A stretch of 64,000 nucleotides of DNA from PNON01 sp963757065 (GCA_963757065.1 CAVWQC010000001.1:248001-312000), one strand, 5' to 3'. Positions 25,600 to 35,219 are shown, numbered from the stretch's first letter. A program made the numbers and translations. Notes: generated from the sequence alone by a model not told the origin.

Positions 25600-26835
25600 A
25601 TGGTCATACCTCCATCGCTGAAACATCGCCCATTTTTATTATTATGGGCAGGACTCTTGATATCAATAACCGGCTCCCAGATGCAGATCTGGGCGCTTTA
25701 CTGGCATATACGCTTGTTAACCGATCAACCAATCGCAGTCAGCGGGTTGGGTCTGGTTCGTTTCATCCCATTGATTGTCCTATCCCTTTTTGCCGGCCTG
25801 ATTGCTGATCGTTTTAATCGTCAGAAGCTGGCTATCGTCACCCAGATCACCCTTGGTCTGGTGGCACTTGCCTTCGGATTGCTGACTTATTTCGGGCAGA
25901 TCACTCTCTGGCTGATCTATGCCCTCACCATCATCCAATCCATTGCCATAACCTTCGATCTGCCTGCCCGGCAGGCACTCATACCCAACCTGGTACCTAA
26001 AGAGGAACTCCCCAATGCATTCAGCATGAATTCCATCTCGGTGAACATAGGTGCCATTCTTGGACCGGCCTTTAGCGGCTTATTGATCGCTTATGCCGGG
26101 TTGCAATGGGTGTACTGGTTGAATGCAATTTCATACATTGCTGTCGTTCTGGCTTTGATCATGATGGGTCCCATAACTACAAGTGTTGAAAAGAAATCCA
26201 TGCGGCTCGATGTTATGACCGCAGATATTCGTGAAGGCATACGCTTTATCCGCAACTCCCCGATCATCCTTTCCAGCATGATCCTGGACTTCTTTGCCAG
26301 CTTCTTTTCCTCAGCCAATACCTTGCTCCCGTTTGTAGCAAAAGATATCCTGCATGTTGGTGCGATCCAGTATGGATGGTTATCTGCAGCTCAATCCATG
26401 GGGGATGTCAGCGTGGCACTGGTGATCTCGCAAAAAACCAGGATTGTCAGGCAGGGCATCATCCTTTCGGTGGCGGTGATAATTTTCGGTGGGGCGACGG
26501 TATTATTCGGGCTTTCAACGAGCTTCTGGCTTACCATGGCAGCCTTAATTTTGATGGGTGCAGCGGATGGAATCAGCACCATTATTCGTAATACTGTCCG
26601 GCAATTGCAAACCCCCGATCAACTGCGCGGGCGGATGGTCAGCATTAATCAGATCTTCTTCAAGGGTGGACCGCAATTAGGGGAAATAGAATCAGGACTG
26701 GTTGCTCAAGCTTTCGGGATCCCTGCAGCGATCATTACCGGTGGCTTGGGCTGCATTGTCGCCGCCTGGCTGGTACTGAAGAAATTTCCTCAGTTGGTGC
26801 GATATTCAGGTGAGGAATCGACAAGTATGAATTAA
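25600..26835 (+). CDS. MFS transporter (EntS/MFS_3-type exporter)
   Basis: A 411-residue major facilitator with about 12 helices. Visible are the motif-A loop AGLIADRFNRQKLA between helices 2 and 3 and DLPARQALIPNLVPKEELPNAFS, typical of the MFS_3/EntS group. A second-half loop RGRMVSINQIFFKGGPQLGE follows. Members export siderophores, drugs or metabolites, and the substrate here is unknown. It follows nadE by 8 bases on the same strand, so it is probably cotranscribed, although a link to NAD metabolism is not evident. Confidence 0.88.
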   Translation: MVIPPSLKHRPFLLLWAGLLISITGSQMQIWALYWHIRLLTDQPIAVSGLGLVRFIPLIVLSLFAGLIADRFNRQKLAIVTQITLGLVALAFGLLTYFGQITLWLIYALTIIQSIAITFDLPARQALIPNLVPKEELPNAFSMNSISVNIGAILGPAFSGLLIAYAGLQWVYWLNAISYIAVVLALIMMGPITTSVEKKSMRLDVMTADIREGIRFIRNSPIILSSMILDFFASFFSSANTLLPFVAKDILHVGAIQYGWLSAAQSMGDVSVALVISQKTRIVRQGIILSVAVIIFGGATVLFGLSTSFWLTMAALILMGAADGISTIIRNTVRQLQTPDQLRGRMVSINQIFFKGGPQLGEIESGLVAQAFGIPAAIITGGLGCIVAAWLVLKKFPQLVRYSGEESTSMN

Positions 26836-26991
26836 GTGCTCTGGTAATGTTGTTACTCTTACGGTTTTTTTGTTCAGATTAATTTTCCAACACCATCAAA
26901 GAATTTCCATTCCACAAATGTTATCTTGTTGCTATTACAACTCGTGCTAATTGTTTCTCGTCCCCAAATCTATCTTTTGTAAGCTAGCTAG

Positions 26992-28878
26992 TTATTCCTC
27001 GATCAAATCTCCCCACTCATCCATCAGGCGGGCATGCTCCTGTTCAATGCGGACGTAATCGCTGCCAAGCTGCTGTACCTTGCCTGCATCAGCAGGTGGG
27101 TTGGCAAGCTGCTGTGAGATGGCTGCCAGGGATTTCTCTGAATCAGCGATCCGCTTTTCCACAACTGCCAGCAGTTTCTGCTTTTTCCATGATGTCAGCC
27201 CGCTTTGGGATTTTCCGGGTTCGCTGATCTTTACTTTTTCCACCTTCACTTGAATGGTGGGAGCAGCACTTGCATTCGAAAAACTTTTATACTCACTGTA
27301 AGTGCCGGAGAATGTCTTTAGGATTTTTTCGTCCGGTGATACATCCCAGATCTGGGTGGCCAGTGCGTCGATCAAATAGCGGTCATGTGACACCAGCAGG
27401 ATCGTCCCCTTGAATTCTGATAGAACAGCCTGGAGAATCTCCTGTGAGGGCAGGTCGAGATGATTGGTCGGCTCATCCAGCAGCAGCAGGTTATAGTTTT
27501 GCAGTGCCAGCTTGGCTAGGGCTAACCGTCCCCGCTCACCACCTGAGAGCAACCGTACCGGTTTGAAAACATCATCCCCGGTGAACAGGAACTTGGCCAG
27601 GTAATCCCGGATCTCTCCCAAAAGCATGCTCGGTGCCACAGAGTCGATCTCTTCCACCAGGTTATGTTCTGCAACCAGTCCTTCGTGAGCCTGGGCGAAG
27701 TAGCCAATGGATAATGCTGCACCCAGGTCGACTTCTCCTGCAAAGGGAGGGATCTGGTTGAGGATGGTCTTCAGAAAGGTGGTTTTCCCTGCGCCGTTTG
27801 GCCCGATGATCGCTGCACATTCCAGACGCTTAAAGATCAGATCCGGGACATAAAAGAGCGGCTTGCCTTCATCGGCATATCCGACCTGCAAGCTGTATGT
27901 ACGCAGCACCAGGTTGCCGGAACGGTCGCCGGTGTTGAGACCAAAATGCAGCGAACGGGATTTCTTTGGCCGGGATAACTGGCTCTCAGCCAGCAAACGC
28001 TCCAACCGTTTCAATCTTCCCTGCGCCTGGCGGGTATTTTGCCCGGCCATGTTGCGCCGAATATATTCTTCTTCTTTTTCTACAAACTCACGCTGCGCTT
28101 CGTACTCCAGAGCCAGGCGTCGATAACGATCCTCGCGCTGTACCAGATATGCACTGTAATTGCCGCGAAATACTTCAAGGTCGGGGGACATTTCAAAGAT
28201 GGTATTGGCCACCTGATCGATGAAATAACGGTCATGTGATACCAGGAGGACTGCACCATTCCAGTCTCTCATGAAGCTTTCCAGCCATTCCACTGCCTGG
28301 ATATCCAGGTGATTGGTAGGTTCATCCAATAACAGCAGATCGGGGTTGGATAACAAAAGTTTGGCGAGCAATGCACGCGTCCGTTGTCCACCGGATAGAT
28401 GTTTCAAAGGACGCAGAAAATCTGCCTTGGTAAAACCCAATCCGGTGAGTGTTAATTTGATCTGGTTTTCGAAGTTATAACCGCCCAGGTGATCAAACTG
28501 CTGCTGCAGTTTGCCATATTTTTCCAACTGTTCAGGATCGCTACCGTTTTCACTGATGGATTTCTCCAGTTCGGTCAGTTCAGCCTGGCGGGCTACCAGA
28601 TCGTCAAAAACCAGCATGCACTCTTCCCATAGGTGGTTGTCAGAATCAAACACCGCTTCCTGAGGCAGGTAACCGATGCGGATGTTTTTGGCAAAATGCA
28701 TGGAACCGGCCGACGGCTCGTCCATTTTGAGGAGAATTCGCAGTAAAGTGGTCTTGCCAATGCCGTTTGGTCCCACGAGTGCAATGCGCGCGCGGTGAGG
28801 GATGCTGAAGCTAATATCACTAAAAAGGTCTTCAGCACCAAAGGATTTACCCAGTCCGGTAACGGTGAGGAGCGGCAT
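26992..28878 (-). CDS. ABC-F family ATPase (Uup/YdiF-like)
   Basis: A soluble protein with two ATP-binding cassettes and no membrane domain. These proteins act on ribosomes in translation rescue or antibiotic protection. Cassette 1 has GPNGIGKTTLL, LSGGQRTRALLAKLLL and LLLLDEPTNHLD. Cassette 2 has GPNGAGKTTFLK, LSGGERGRLALAKL and the same LLLLDEPTNHLD. A linker of about 80 residues with ERLLAESQ helices lies between, and a coiled-coil tail (KKQKLLAVVEKRIADSEK) ends the protein. ATG 28878 gives MPLLTVTGLGKSFG. A TTG at 28884 is less likely. It is divergent from the flippase-like gene. Confidence 0.93.
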   Translation of the reverse strand: MPLLTVTGLGKSFGAEDLFSDISFSIPHRARIALVGPNGIGKTTLLRILLKMDEPSAGSMHFAKNIRIGYLPQEAVFDSDNHLWEECMLVFDDLVARQAELTELEKSISENGSDPEQLEKYGKLQQQFDHLGGYNFENQIKLTLTGLGFTKADFLRPLKHLSGGQRTRALLAKLLLSNPDLLLLDEPTNHLDIQAVEWLESFMRDWNGAVLLVSHDRYFIDQVANTIFEMSPDLEVFRGNYSAYLVQREDRYRRLALEYEAQREFVEKEEEYIRRNMAGQNTRQAQGRLKRLERLLAESQLSRPKKSRSLHFGLNTGDRSGNLVLRTYSLQVGYADEGKPLFYVPDLIFKRLECAAIIGPNGAGKTTFLKTILNQIPPFAGEVDLGAALSIGYFAQAHEGLVAEHNLVEEIDSVAPSMLLGEIRDYLAKFLFTGDDVFKPVRLLSGGERGRLALAKLALQNYNLLLLDEPTNHLDLPSQEILQAVLSEFKGTILLVSHDRYLIDALATQIWDVSPDEKILKTFSGTYSEYKSFSNASAAPTIQVKVEKVKISEPGKSQSGLTSWKKQKLLAVVEKRIADSEKSLAAISQQLANPPADAGKVQQLGSDYVRIEQEHARLMDEWGDLIEE

Positions 28879-28909
28879 TCCCAAAGTATAACATGGTAGA
28901 ATTATTCAC

Positions 28910-29922
28910 ATGAAAAAATGGATCTTCTGGTTGGGGATGGTCATTAGTGCGGTCCTTTTATACTTTTCCCTGCAAAAATTAAATTTTACTGAAGCATGGC
29001 AAGCCCTGAAAACAGCGAAATATTTGTGGTTAATTCCCGGAATTGCAGTCTATTTCGTTGCTGTCTGGGTTCGGGCGTGGCGCTGGCATTATCTGCTTCG
29101 GCCGCTTAAGAAAATAAGCACCAGGTCAATGTTCCCGATCGTCACGATTGGCTACATGGGCAATAATATCTACCCTGCCCGGGCTGGTGAAATTCTTAAG
29201 GGCTGTCATACTTAAAAAGGCATGAAGGTGTCCCCATTTCGGCATCGCTTGCCACCATTCTGGTAGAACGCGTTTTTGATGCGGTGGTGATGCTCGCCTT
29301 TATCTTTCTAAATCTTGGCGAACTATCCAAAATGACAGCATCGTCAGGGTATCTTGGAAATATCCGCGATCTTGCCATTTATGGAGCTGTTATTGCGATC
29401 GTTGTACTATTAATTTTTTTGGCAGCCGCGATGCTCCCGCATCAAACTAGAAGAATAGTGGATTGGATCAACGCCCATTTCGTCCCGGTAAAACTTCGCA
29501 GTAAAGTGGAAGGATTGGCTTACCGTTTTCTGGGTGGTCTGGAGTCCTTGCGGTCCCCACTTGATGCCCTGATGATCCTGTTTACATCATTTGTGATCTG
29601 GCTGCTGGAGACTATAAAGTACTGGTTTGTAATGCATGCATTTCCCTTTGTAGTTTCTTTCTTTGCCCTGATGTTGAACAATGGGATCAGTAATTTAGCC
29701 ACAACCCTTCCCTCAGCACCGGGGTATGTGGGAACATTCGAGGCAGCCGGTATTGCAGTATTAACAGCATATGGAATTCCAAAGGAATTAGCCGCAGGTT
29801 ACACGGTTGTATTACATATTGCTTTGTGGCTGCCAATCACCCTTTTAGGATTCTATTATTTTTCAAAAGAGGGACTAAAAATGGGGGAAGTATCAAAAGA
29901 AGCAAATGAGGTGCAGGCATGA
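28910..29922 (+). CDS. Lysylphosphatidylglycerol-synthase-type / UPF0104 flippase-like membrane protein, frameshifted
   Basis: A polytopic protein of the UPF0104/LPG-synthase transmembrane family. These are implicated in lipid or glycolipid movement or sugar transfer. The first part (through PARAGEIL) and the last part (from HEGVPISASLATILVERVFD) are both family-like. The frame is broken twice: one extra base near 29198 and one at 29220. Removing both restores RAVILKK between them and gives 336 residues, the usual length. The extra bases sit in AAGGG and AAAAAGG runs. The ATG is 8 bases behind an extended -10, TGGTAGAAT. The stop overlaps the next gene. Confidence 0.8.
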
Positions 29923-31214
29923 CAACAAAAAAAATTGCAGTGATTGGTGCCGGATTGGGCGGCATGGCAGCTGCTTATGACTTAGTAAAATCCGGAGCGG
30001 ATGTCACCATATTCGATGCTGCCGGGAATGTAGGCGGTCTGGCGGCAGGATTCAAGGAACCGCACTGGGATTGGACAGTGGAGAAGTTTTATCATCACTG
30101 GTTCGCGACAGATGTTCATATGCTTGGTTTGATCAAAGAGTTGGGTCTGGGTGATCAGGTTTTATTTCCACGTCCTTACACAGTTATGTATCACGATGGC
30201 AAGTTTTATCCATTTGACTCCATCTTCGCAGCATTGATGTATCCCGGCTTGGGTTGGGGAATCAATAAGATCCGTTTTGGATTGGTCGGTTTATACCTGA
30301 GATTTACGAACAACTGGCAATCCATGGAAACAACTACAGTGGAAGATTGGATGCGAAAATGGGCAGGGACAGAGGTGTATGAAAAGATGTGGCAGCCGAT
30401 GCTGGAAGGAAAATTTGGAGAGACCTTCTCACACCAGGTGAATATGGCGTGGATGTGGGCAAGGATGCACGCCCGTACCACCCGGTTGGGTACATTCCAG
30501 GGCGGTTTTCAGCACTTTTCTGATCTGTTCGCAGAGAAGCTCAGGTCTTTAGGGGTGAGAATCGAACTGAATACTCCTGTCAGTTCCATTCAACCAACTT
30601 CCGATGGTGGACTTGAATTGGTGATCAATGGTGAAATCCAGCAATTCGACCAGTGTCTCGTGACAACCTCTCCTTCACTTTTGGCAAAGATGGCACCTTC
30701 CCTCCCTGATGATTATCTGAAGGGTTTGCTGGAATTGAAAAGCATGGGTGCTGTGGTGATGATCCTCTCGCTAAAAAAGCCAATTTCACCCCAAGGGTAT
30801 TACTGGTATAACATTCCCAAGAGTGCCGGGTTCCCCTTCCTTTCCCTGGTTGAACATACCAATTTCGTCTCTCCAGAGTATTTCGGTGGTGACAGGATCG
30901 TATATCTAGGTGATTATCTGGAAGTTGGACATGAGTATTTCAGTTTGACTCCCCGGGAACTGCTGCAACGTTTCATCCCCGGTATCAAACGCATCAATCC
31001 TGATTTTGATGAGAGTTGGGTAAATAATCTCTGGGTAAATAGCACCAATTACGCTCAACCAATACCTTTATTGAATCACTCAAGAAATATCCCGGCAATT
31101 CAGACTCCTCTTACCGGATTATTTTTTGCCAGTATGAGTCAGGTATACCCCTGGGATCGCGGAACGAATTTTGCTGTGGAAATTGGACGACGGGCAGCAT
31201 CCACGATGACGTAA
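29919..31214 (+). CDS. NAD(P)/FAD-dependent oxidoreductase, UDP-galactopyranose-mutase-like
   Basis: A 431-residue flavoprotein. The Rossmann start IGAGLGGMAAAYDLVKSGADV and the GGLAAGF loop bind FAD. The middle shows EKFYHHWF, WQPMLEGKFG and the FQGGFQHFSDLFAEKL segment, like amine-oxidase/protoporphyrinogen-oxidase relatives. The end has FASMSQVYPWDRGTNFAVEIGR for flavin contact. A role in sugar or lipid modification is possible because the ATGA overlap ties it to the flippase-like gene. The substrate is unknown. Confidence 0.83.
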   Translation: MTTKKIAVIGAGLGGMAAAYDLVKSGADVTIFDAAGNVGGLAAGFKEPHWDWTVEKFYHHWFATDVHMLGLIKELGLGDQVLFPRPYTVMYHDGKFYPFDSIFAALMYPGLGWGINKIRFGLVGLYLRFTNNWQSMETTTVEDWMRKWAGTEVYEKMWQPMLEGKFGETFSHQVNMAWMWARMHARTTRLGTFQGGFQHFSDLFAEKLRSLGVRIELNTPVSSIQPTSDGGLELVINGEIQQFDQCLVTTSPSLLAKMAPSLPDDYLKGLLELKSMGAVVMILSLKKPISPQGYYWYNIPKSAGFPFLSLVEHTNFVSPEYFGGDRIVYLGDYLEVGHEYFSLTPRELLQRFIPGIKRINPDFDESWVNNLWVNSTNYAQPIPLLNHSRNIPAIQTPLTGLFFASMSQVYPWDRGTNFAVEIGRRAASTMT

Positions 31215-31680
31215 AAATCGCATAAAAGTGTGAGATTCCGGTAGCCGTATCTGATACATGTTATTTTATACCACTTGGATTCGAAAATTTTCTAGAACAT
31301 ATTTTCAGATTATTATGATGTTTTACTATGCGACAAGGCGAGGCAGTACATTTGGGAGTTAATAGATATTTTCACCCATATATAGGGGGGGATTTGTTGA
31401 GATTGATTGTAAATATTTAATGTTAATTTAAGCCTTTCTTTAACAATTCCCTTCCTTAAATATTGCCAGATTTTTAAGAATCCGTAGGGATTTCGGCTTG
31501 TAGTATAAATCACCATCTGCTAGAATAAGTAAGTCCCTCCTACAGGGGGCAGAGACGTTCGGTTCACATCCGTAGTGATTTTCCCAAAATTTGATTTCTC
31601 CGGTCTTCCTATTTAATTTAAGCAAATAGGAGTAGACAGTAATACCTCGTACCAATTTTAAAATACTAAGTTATCGGAGA
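31215..31680. other. Long AT-rich leader region upstream of dnaA
   Basis: No gene is supported in these 466 bases, although short minus-strand frames exist. The sequence holds a GGGGGGG run near 31386 and an imperfect direct repeat ATCCGTAG[G/T]GATTT at about 31480 and 31568. One promoter candidate is listed separately. No consensus DnaA box (TTATCCACA or its complement) was found by eye, so an origin here is not supported. Confidence 0.5.
31498..31526 (+). promoter_or_regulatory. Candidate dnaA promoter
   Basis: TTGTAG (31498-31503) and TAGAAT (31521-31526) are 17 bases apart. The -10 box is good and the -35 matches in only three positions. It would give a leader of about 150 bases, with a short CCCTCC/GGGGG inverted pair at about 31535-31550, before the dnaA ATG. 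Confidence 0.45.
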
Positions 31681-31685
31681 TCCAC

Positions 31686-33038
31686 ATGAATGCTGAACAA
31701 GCCTGGTTAGCAACAATGGGACAACTCAAAATGGATATGTCCAAAGCGGCATTCGACACATGGGTGAAGAATTGCGAGTTGACTGGATACGAAGATGGAA
31801 AATTTACAATTGCAGTTTCCAACCCTTACGCGAGAGATTGGCTTGAATCCAGGCTATCAAGCACAGTAACCCGTGTATTAACCGGAATCATGAATCGCCC
31901 GCAGGAAGTGGCTTTCATTCTGAACCAGCAGGATGATGAAATTAACGTGGACGAGAAAGCAGCTTTCCAGAAATCCGCTGAGGCCGAGCCAATAATCATC
32001 CCGGTAAGAAAAACATCCCGGTTAAATCCACGATACTCGTTTTCATCTTTTGTGGTTGGTCCCTCCAACAGACTAGCCCACGCTGCTTCCATGTCTGTTG
32101 CAGAAAATCCGGCTGGATCATATAACCCGCTGTATCTATATGGTGGTGTGGGTTTGGGCAAAACCCACTTGCTGCATGCTATAGGGAATCTCTCGCAGCA
32201 AAATGGGTTTAAAGTCATCTATGTATCCTCTGAAGAATTCACAAATGATCTTATCCAATCCATCCGAAACCATTCCACTCAGGAATTTCGTGAGCGATAC
32301 AGGGATGTGGATGTTTTATTAATTGACGATATCCAATTCATTGCCGGTAAAGAAGCGACACAGGAAGAATTTTTTCATACATTCAATGCACTGCACGAAA
32401 TGAACAAGCAGATTGTCATCTGTTCTGACCGTCCGCCAAAAGGTCTGATCACCCTCGAAGATCGGCTGCGGTCCCGTTTTGAAATGGGGTTAACTGCCGA
32501 CATACAATCTCCAGACCTGGAAACCAGAATAGCCATCATGCGAAATAAGGCGGAACGGGCGGGCAAGAAATTCCCTGCTGAAATATTGGAAATGATCGCG
32601 AAGAGATTTCAATCCAATATTCGGGAACTTGAAGGGGCATTGAACCGGGTGATCGCATTCTCTGAACTCAGCGGCTTACCAGTGAATGCTCAACTCGTAC
32701 AAACCTCTCTAGCCGATCTGATTCAATTGTCAACCTCTATTGAGCCGCACCAAGTTATCAATTCTGTGGCAAATGTCTTCAAAGTCTCTAGAGATCGTTT
32801 GCTGAGTAAAGATAGATCAAAAGATATCGCCTTACCCAGACAGGTAGCCATGTATATCATGCGTGAGGATGCAAATTTCTCACTGCCACAAATAGGTGCT
32901 GAACTCGGCGGCAGGGACCATACAACAGTCATGTATGGATGCGATAAAATTGCTGGTTTACTTAAAAAAGACGACCGGTTACGGAAACAAACTCATCTGG
33001 TAAGAGAAAATCTTTTTGGGCCAGCTTTCTCTGGCTAG
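31686..33038 (+). CDS. dnaA: Chromosomal replication initiator protein DnaA
   Basis: Opens the replication origin. The 450-residue protein has the four DnaA domains. The N-terminal domain I (about 1-80) includes AFDTWVKNCEL. A short linker follows. The AAA+ domain has Walker A GGVGLGKTHL (153-162), Walker B LLIDD (211-215) and the sensor II region. The C-terminal DNA-binding domain has the signature GAELGGRDHTTVMYGC. ATG 31686 follows CGGAG. dnaN, recF and gyrB, often adjacent, are not here. The neighbours are a FAD gene and a lipoprotein operon, so gene order gives no support for oriC. Confidence 0.97.
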   Translation: MNAEQAWLATMGQLKMDMSKAAFDTWVKNCELTGYEDGKFTIAVSNPYARDWLESRLSSTVTRVLTGIMNRPQEVAFILNQQDDEINVDEKAAFQKSAEAEPIIIPVRKTSRLNPRYSFSSFVVGPSNRLAHAASMSVAENPAGSYNPLYLYGGVGLGKTHLLHAIGNLSQQNGFKVIYVSSEEFTNDLIQSIRNHSTQEFRERYRDVDVLLIDDIQFIAGKEATQEEFFHTFNALHEMNKQIVICSDRPPKGLITLEDRLRSRFEMGLTADIQSPDLETRIAIMRNKAERAGKKFPAEILEMIAKRFQSNIRELEGALNRVIAFSELSGLPVNAQLVQTSLADLIQLSTSIEPHQVINSVANVFKVSRDRLLSKDRSKDIALPRQVAMYIMREDANFSLPQIGAELGGRDHTTVMYGCDKIAGLLKKDDRLRKQTHLVRENLFGPAFSG

Positions 33039-33085
33039 TTATTCGTTATAGTCTTTCTCAAAATTACGAATCAGCAAATACTTGG

Positions 33086-33400
33086 TCACCTTCGATTTCT
33101 AACCCTGCCAAGCGTAAATAGAGCACCAAGGATGATCACTAGGACCAGAATTACGGCACCAACAATAATTCCTATTGGTTGTCCTTCTGCCAATTCCTGT
33201 TCAGTGAATTCACTGGGAAATGGCGTTGGAGTAAGGGTAACTTCTGCGGTTTGCTGTTGGACAATAGAATGATCTTTGTCAGGTGATTGGATCGGTGGGG
33301 GAGTGTATGCATTTACGGAATAAGCTGAACGTAAGAAATTCCACCCTGCAATAACCAGGATAATCGCGATAAATGCTTTTGTGTGACCGTATTTATGCAT
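33086..33400 (-). CDS. Small membrane protein with two hydrophobic segments
   Basis: A 104-residue protein with no recognised family. An N-terminal hydrophobic segment (FIAIILVIAGWNFLRSA) could be a signal or anchor. A Pro/Thr/Glu-rich stretch of about 45 residues (TLTPTPFPSEF) follows, then a C-terminal helix (IIVGAVILVLVIILGALFTL) with a basic end (RVRNRR). The shape is that of an envelope-spanning or wall-linked protein. AAGGAGAA precedes the ATG, and it lies 12 bases after the solute-binding lipoprotein gene, probably in one transcript. Confidence 0.6.
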   Translation of the reverse strand: MHKYGHTKAFIAIILVIAGWNFLRSAYSVNAYTPPPIQSPDKDHSIVQQQTAEVTLTPTPFPSEFTEQELAEGQPIGIIVGAVILVLVIILGALFTLGRVRNRR

Positions 33401-33412
33401 TTTTCTCCTTGT

Positions 33413-34705
33413 TTATTTGTCCTGATTGATGCGGGCAATTGCTGAAGCAGCTATTTCATCAATACTGTCGCTGGTTGTATATGCACGAATCGCTGCATCC
33501 CTGATCACAGGACCTACCGTGATCGTAATGGACGTATCAGGCAGCGGTTTTGCTGAATCCAGGACCGCTTGCAGTTCCGTAGAAGATGAGCCAAAAATCG
33601 GCCATTCCTGGTTGGACACCGGTAAATATCCTGCGGTATAGCTCCACGGAGAGGCAAAAACTGGTTGGCTCAAAAAAGACAATAATTCCATCCTGATGGA
33701 AGGCCTATCAGGTGCAGGATTGGCAATGGACCAATACCAGCCAGATAATTTGGTTGCTGAGGAATCAGATAAACCCGGAAGAGCATGATATGTATAGCGG
33801 TCCAATCCGTTTTTAATCGTGGATGAATACCAGTTGATTTCCATATCCGATTCGCCATTTTCAAATCGCTTGGACACCTCAGTCCAATCCGATGCCAGCA
33901 GTGACCAATTCGGAAAAGCGGATTGGATTCTGGTTTCCCGAATAAAAGTTAAAAACTGGGTAAAAATATCCTGATCGAGATGAGGTTTCCCGTTTTCATC
34001 TGTAAGTTGTCCTCCGGCTGATAGGTAAAGGGCAATGAAGACAGTCGCATTTGGATCATTTAAATTTAATCCAATCTTTAGGGTTGAACTTAGGATTTCT
34101 TTCCAGGCAGGTAAAGTTTCTCCACTAAATTCGTTGTCAATTACAAAAAGGCCGTCACCAGCAGCAGGTACACCAAATGTGCTTCCCTGAAGTTTTCCGG
34201 GGTCAGCAAACCCCGGAAATATTCCTTTGATTTCAGCACCTCCCGGATTATTATCAAATGGTACAAGCAGACCTTTAATGGCTGCTGTTTCCATATCACT
34301 TCTGTTCAATAATATTACATCCGGTAGAATAGATGGAGCAACCCGGTTGGCTGTGTTCAAAAGATCCATCATGCTTTCTTTTTGTTTTACATTTTTAAAT
34401 CTTAAGTCAATGCTGATACCAGGATGATCAATTTCGAATGCATCCAATCGATCGATCAACAGTTTTTGTACTTGTTCACCAGAACTGACTGCGAAATCAT
34501 CCGGCACCCATAATATGAGCGTCACTGGTTTATTATCAGTCGGCTCTTCCGTTTGAATACCACCACTATCAGGAAGTTTCTGGGGAGTTGCTGTGCTTAC
34601 CGGGTTTGAGGTGTCAGGTGTTTTGATCACGCCCGTTTGATAAATGCCTGAACATCCGGAAAGAAAAAGTATGAATCCGAGAAGCAAAGGGAATACAGTT
34701 CGCAT
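33413..34705 (-). CDS. Extracellular solute-binding lipoprotein (family 1-like)
   Basis: A lipoprotein of about 430 residues with signal and lipobox LFLSGC. After a Thr/Pro-rich spacer it shows the family 1 sugar-binding fold. DAFEIDHPGISIDLRFKN is followed by LNTANRVAPSILPDVILLNRSDME, then FGVPAAGDGLFVI. The late ASPWSYTAGYLPVSNQEW matches the ligand-binding end. No ABC permease is nearby, so its partner is elsewhere or absent. ATG 34705 is chosen: a TTG at 34726 lies upstream, but a perfect TATAAT at 34713-34718 lies 7 bases before the ATG, as in a leaderless gene. Confidence 0.78.
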   Translation of the reverse strand: MRTVFPLLLGFILFLSGCSGIYQTGVIKTPDTSNPVSTATPQKLPDSGGIQTEEPTDNKPVTLILWVPDDFAVSSGEQVQKLLIDRLDAFEIDHPGISIDLRFKNVKQKESMMDLLNTANRVAPSILPDVILLNRSDMETAAIKGLLVPFDNNPGGAEIKGIFPGFADPGKLQGSTFGVPAAGDGLFVIDNEFSGETLPAWKEILSSTLKIGLNLNDPNATVFIALYLSAGGQLTDENGKPHLDQDIFTQFLTFIRETRIQSAFPNWSLLASDWTEVSKRFENGESDMEINWYSSTIKNGLDRYTYHALPGLSDSSATKLSGWYWSIANPAPDRPSIRMELLSFLSQPVFASPWSYTAGYLPVSNQEWPIFGSSSTELQAVLDSAKPLPDTSITITVGPVIRDAAIRAYTTSDSIDEIAASAIARINQDK

Positions 34706-34790
34706 AATGCTAATTATATCCCGCAAATTCGCTGGGATTATATGAGACCCGAATCTTACCTGGAATATTCAAAATAATTATTTTTGATGC

Positions 34791-35219
34791 TTAAGGAGTT
34801 ATTACCAGCGTCGCTGTATCCGTAGGGATGATCTCTACGGTTGGTGTGTCGCTTGGCACCGGCGTATCAGTCGGAGGGATGGGAGTAAAGGTTAATGTAG
34901 GCAGCGCTGTATTTGTTGGTATTTGTGTGGCTGTATTCGTAGCAGTTGGTGTGAATGTAGGCGATGCTGTAGCAGATGGATTTAACGATGCAGTGATCGT
35001 TGGGGTAGGGGTTTCAGTTAAGGTTACAGTCAAGGTGGCTGTTGGAGTTGGTGTCTGAGTTTTCTGTATGCGTTGATTCGAAAGAATACGTAAGCTAACA
35101 ATTCCTAAACAATAACAAGGAATGGTGCACAGAATGATGATGATCAAAACTCTGCGGGTTCGTTGAACTCGGAGTTGCTTGTCGCTCTTGCCTGGCGGTC
35201 TTCTCACAACCTGAATCAT
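34791..35219 (-). CDS. Single-pass membrane protein with Thr/Pro-rich outer region
   Basis: Not a recognised family. A basic N-terminus (RRPPGKSDKQLRVQRTRR) leads to one hydrophobic helix (VLIIIILCTIPCYCLGIV). The remaining roughly 90 residues are almost entirely Thr/Pro/Ala/Ser repeats (TPTPTATLTVTLTETPTPT), likely extended and possibly glycosylated outside the cell. The start is uncertain: ATG 35219, or TTG 35243. It is divergent from rnd. The codon pattern makes the opposite strand look open too (Val/Gly-rich), which is an artefact. Confidence 0.6.
   Translation of the reverse strand: MIQVVRRPPGKSDKQLRVQRTRRVLIIIILCTIPCYCLGIVSLRILSNQRIQKTQTPTPTATLTVTLTETPTPTITASLNPSATASPTFTPTATNTATQIPTNTALPTLTFTPIPPTDTPVPSDTPTVEIIPTDTATLVITP

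Noticed and set aside
31313..31655. Two short minus-strand open frames upstream of dnaA
   Set aside because: Low-complexity translation, no ribosome site, and overlap with the dnaA leader.
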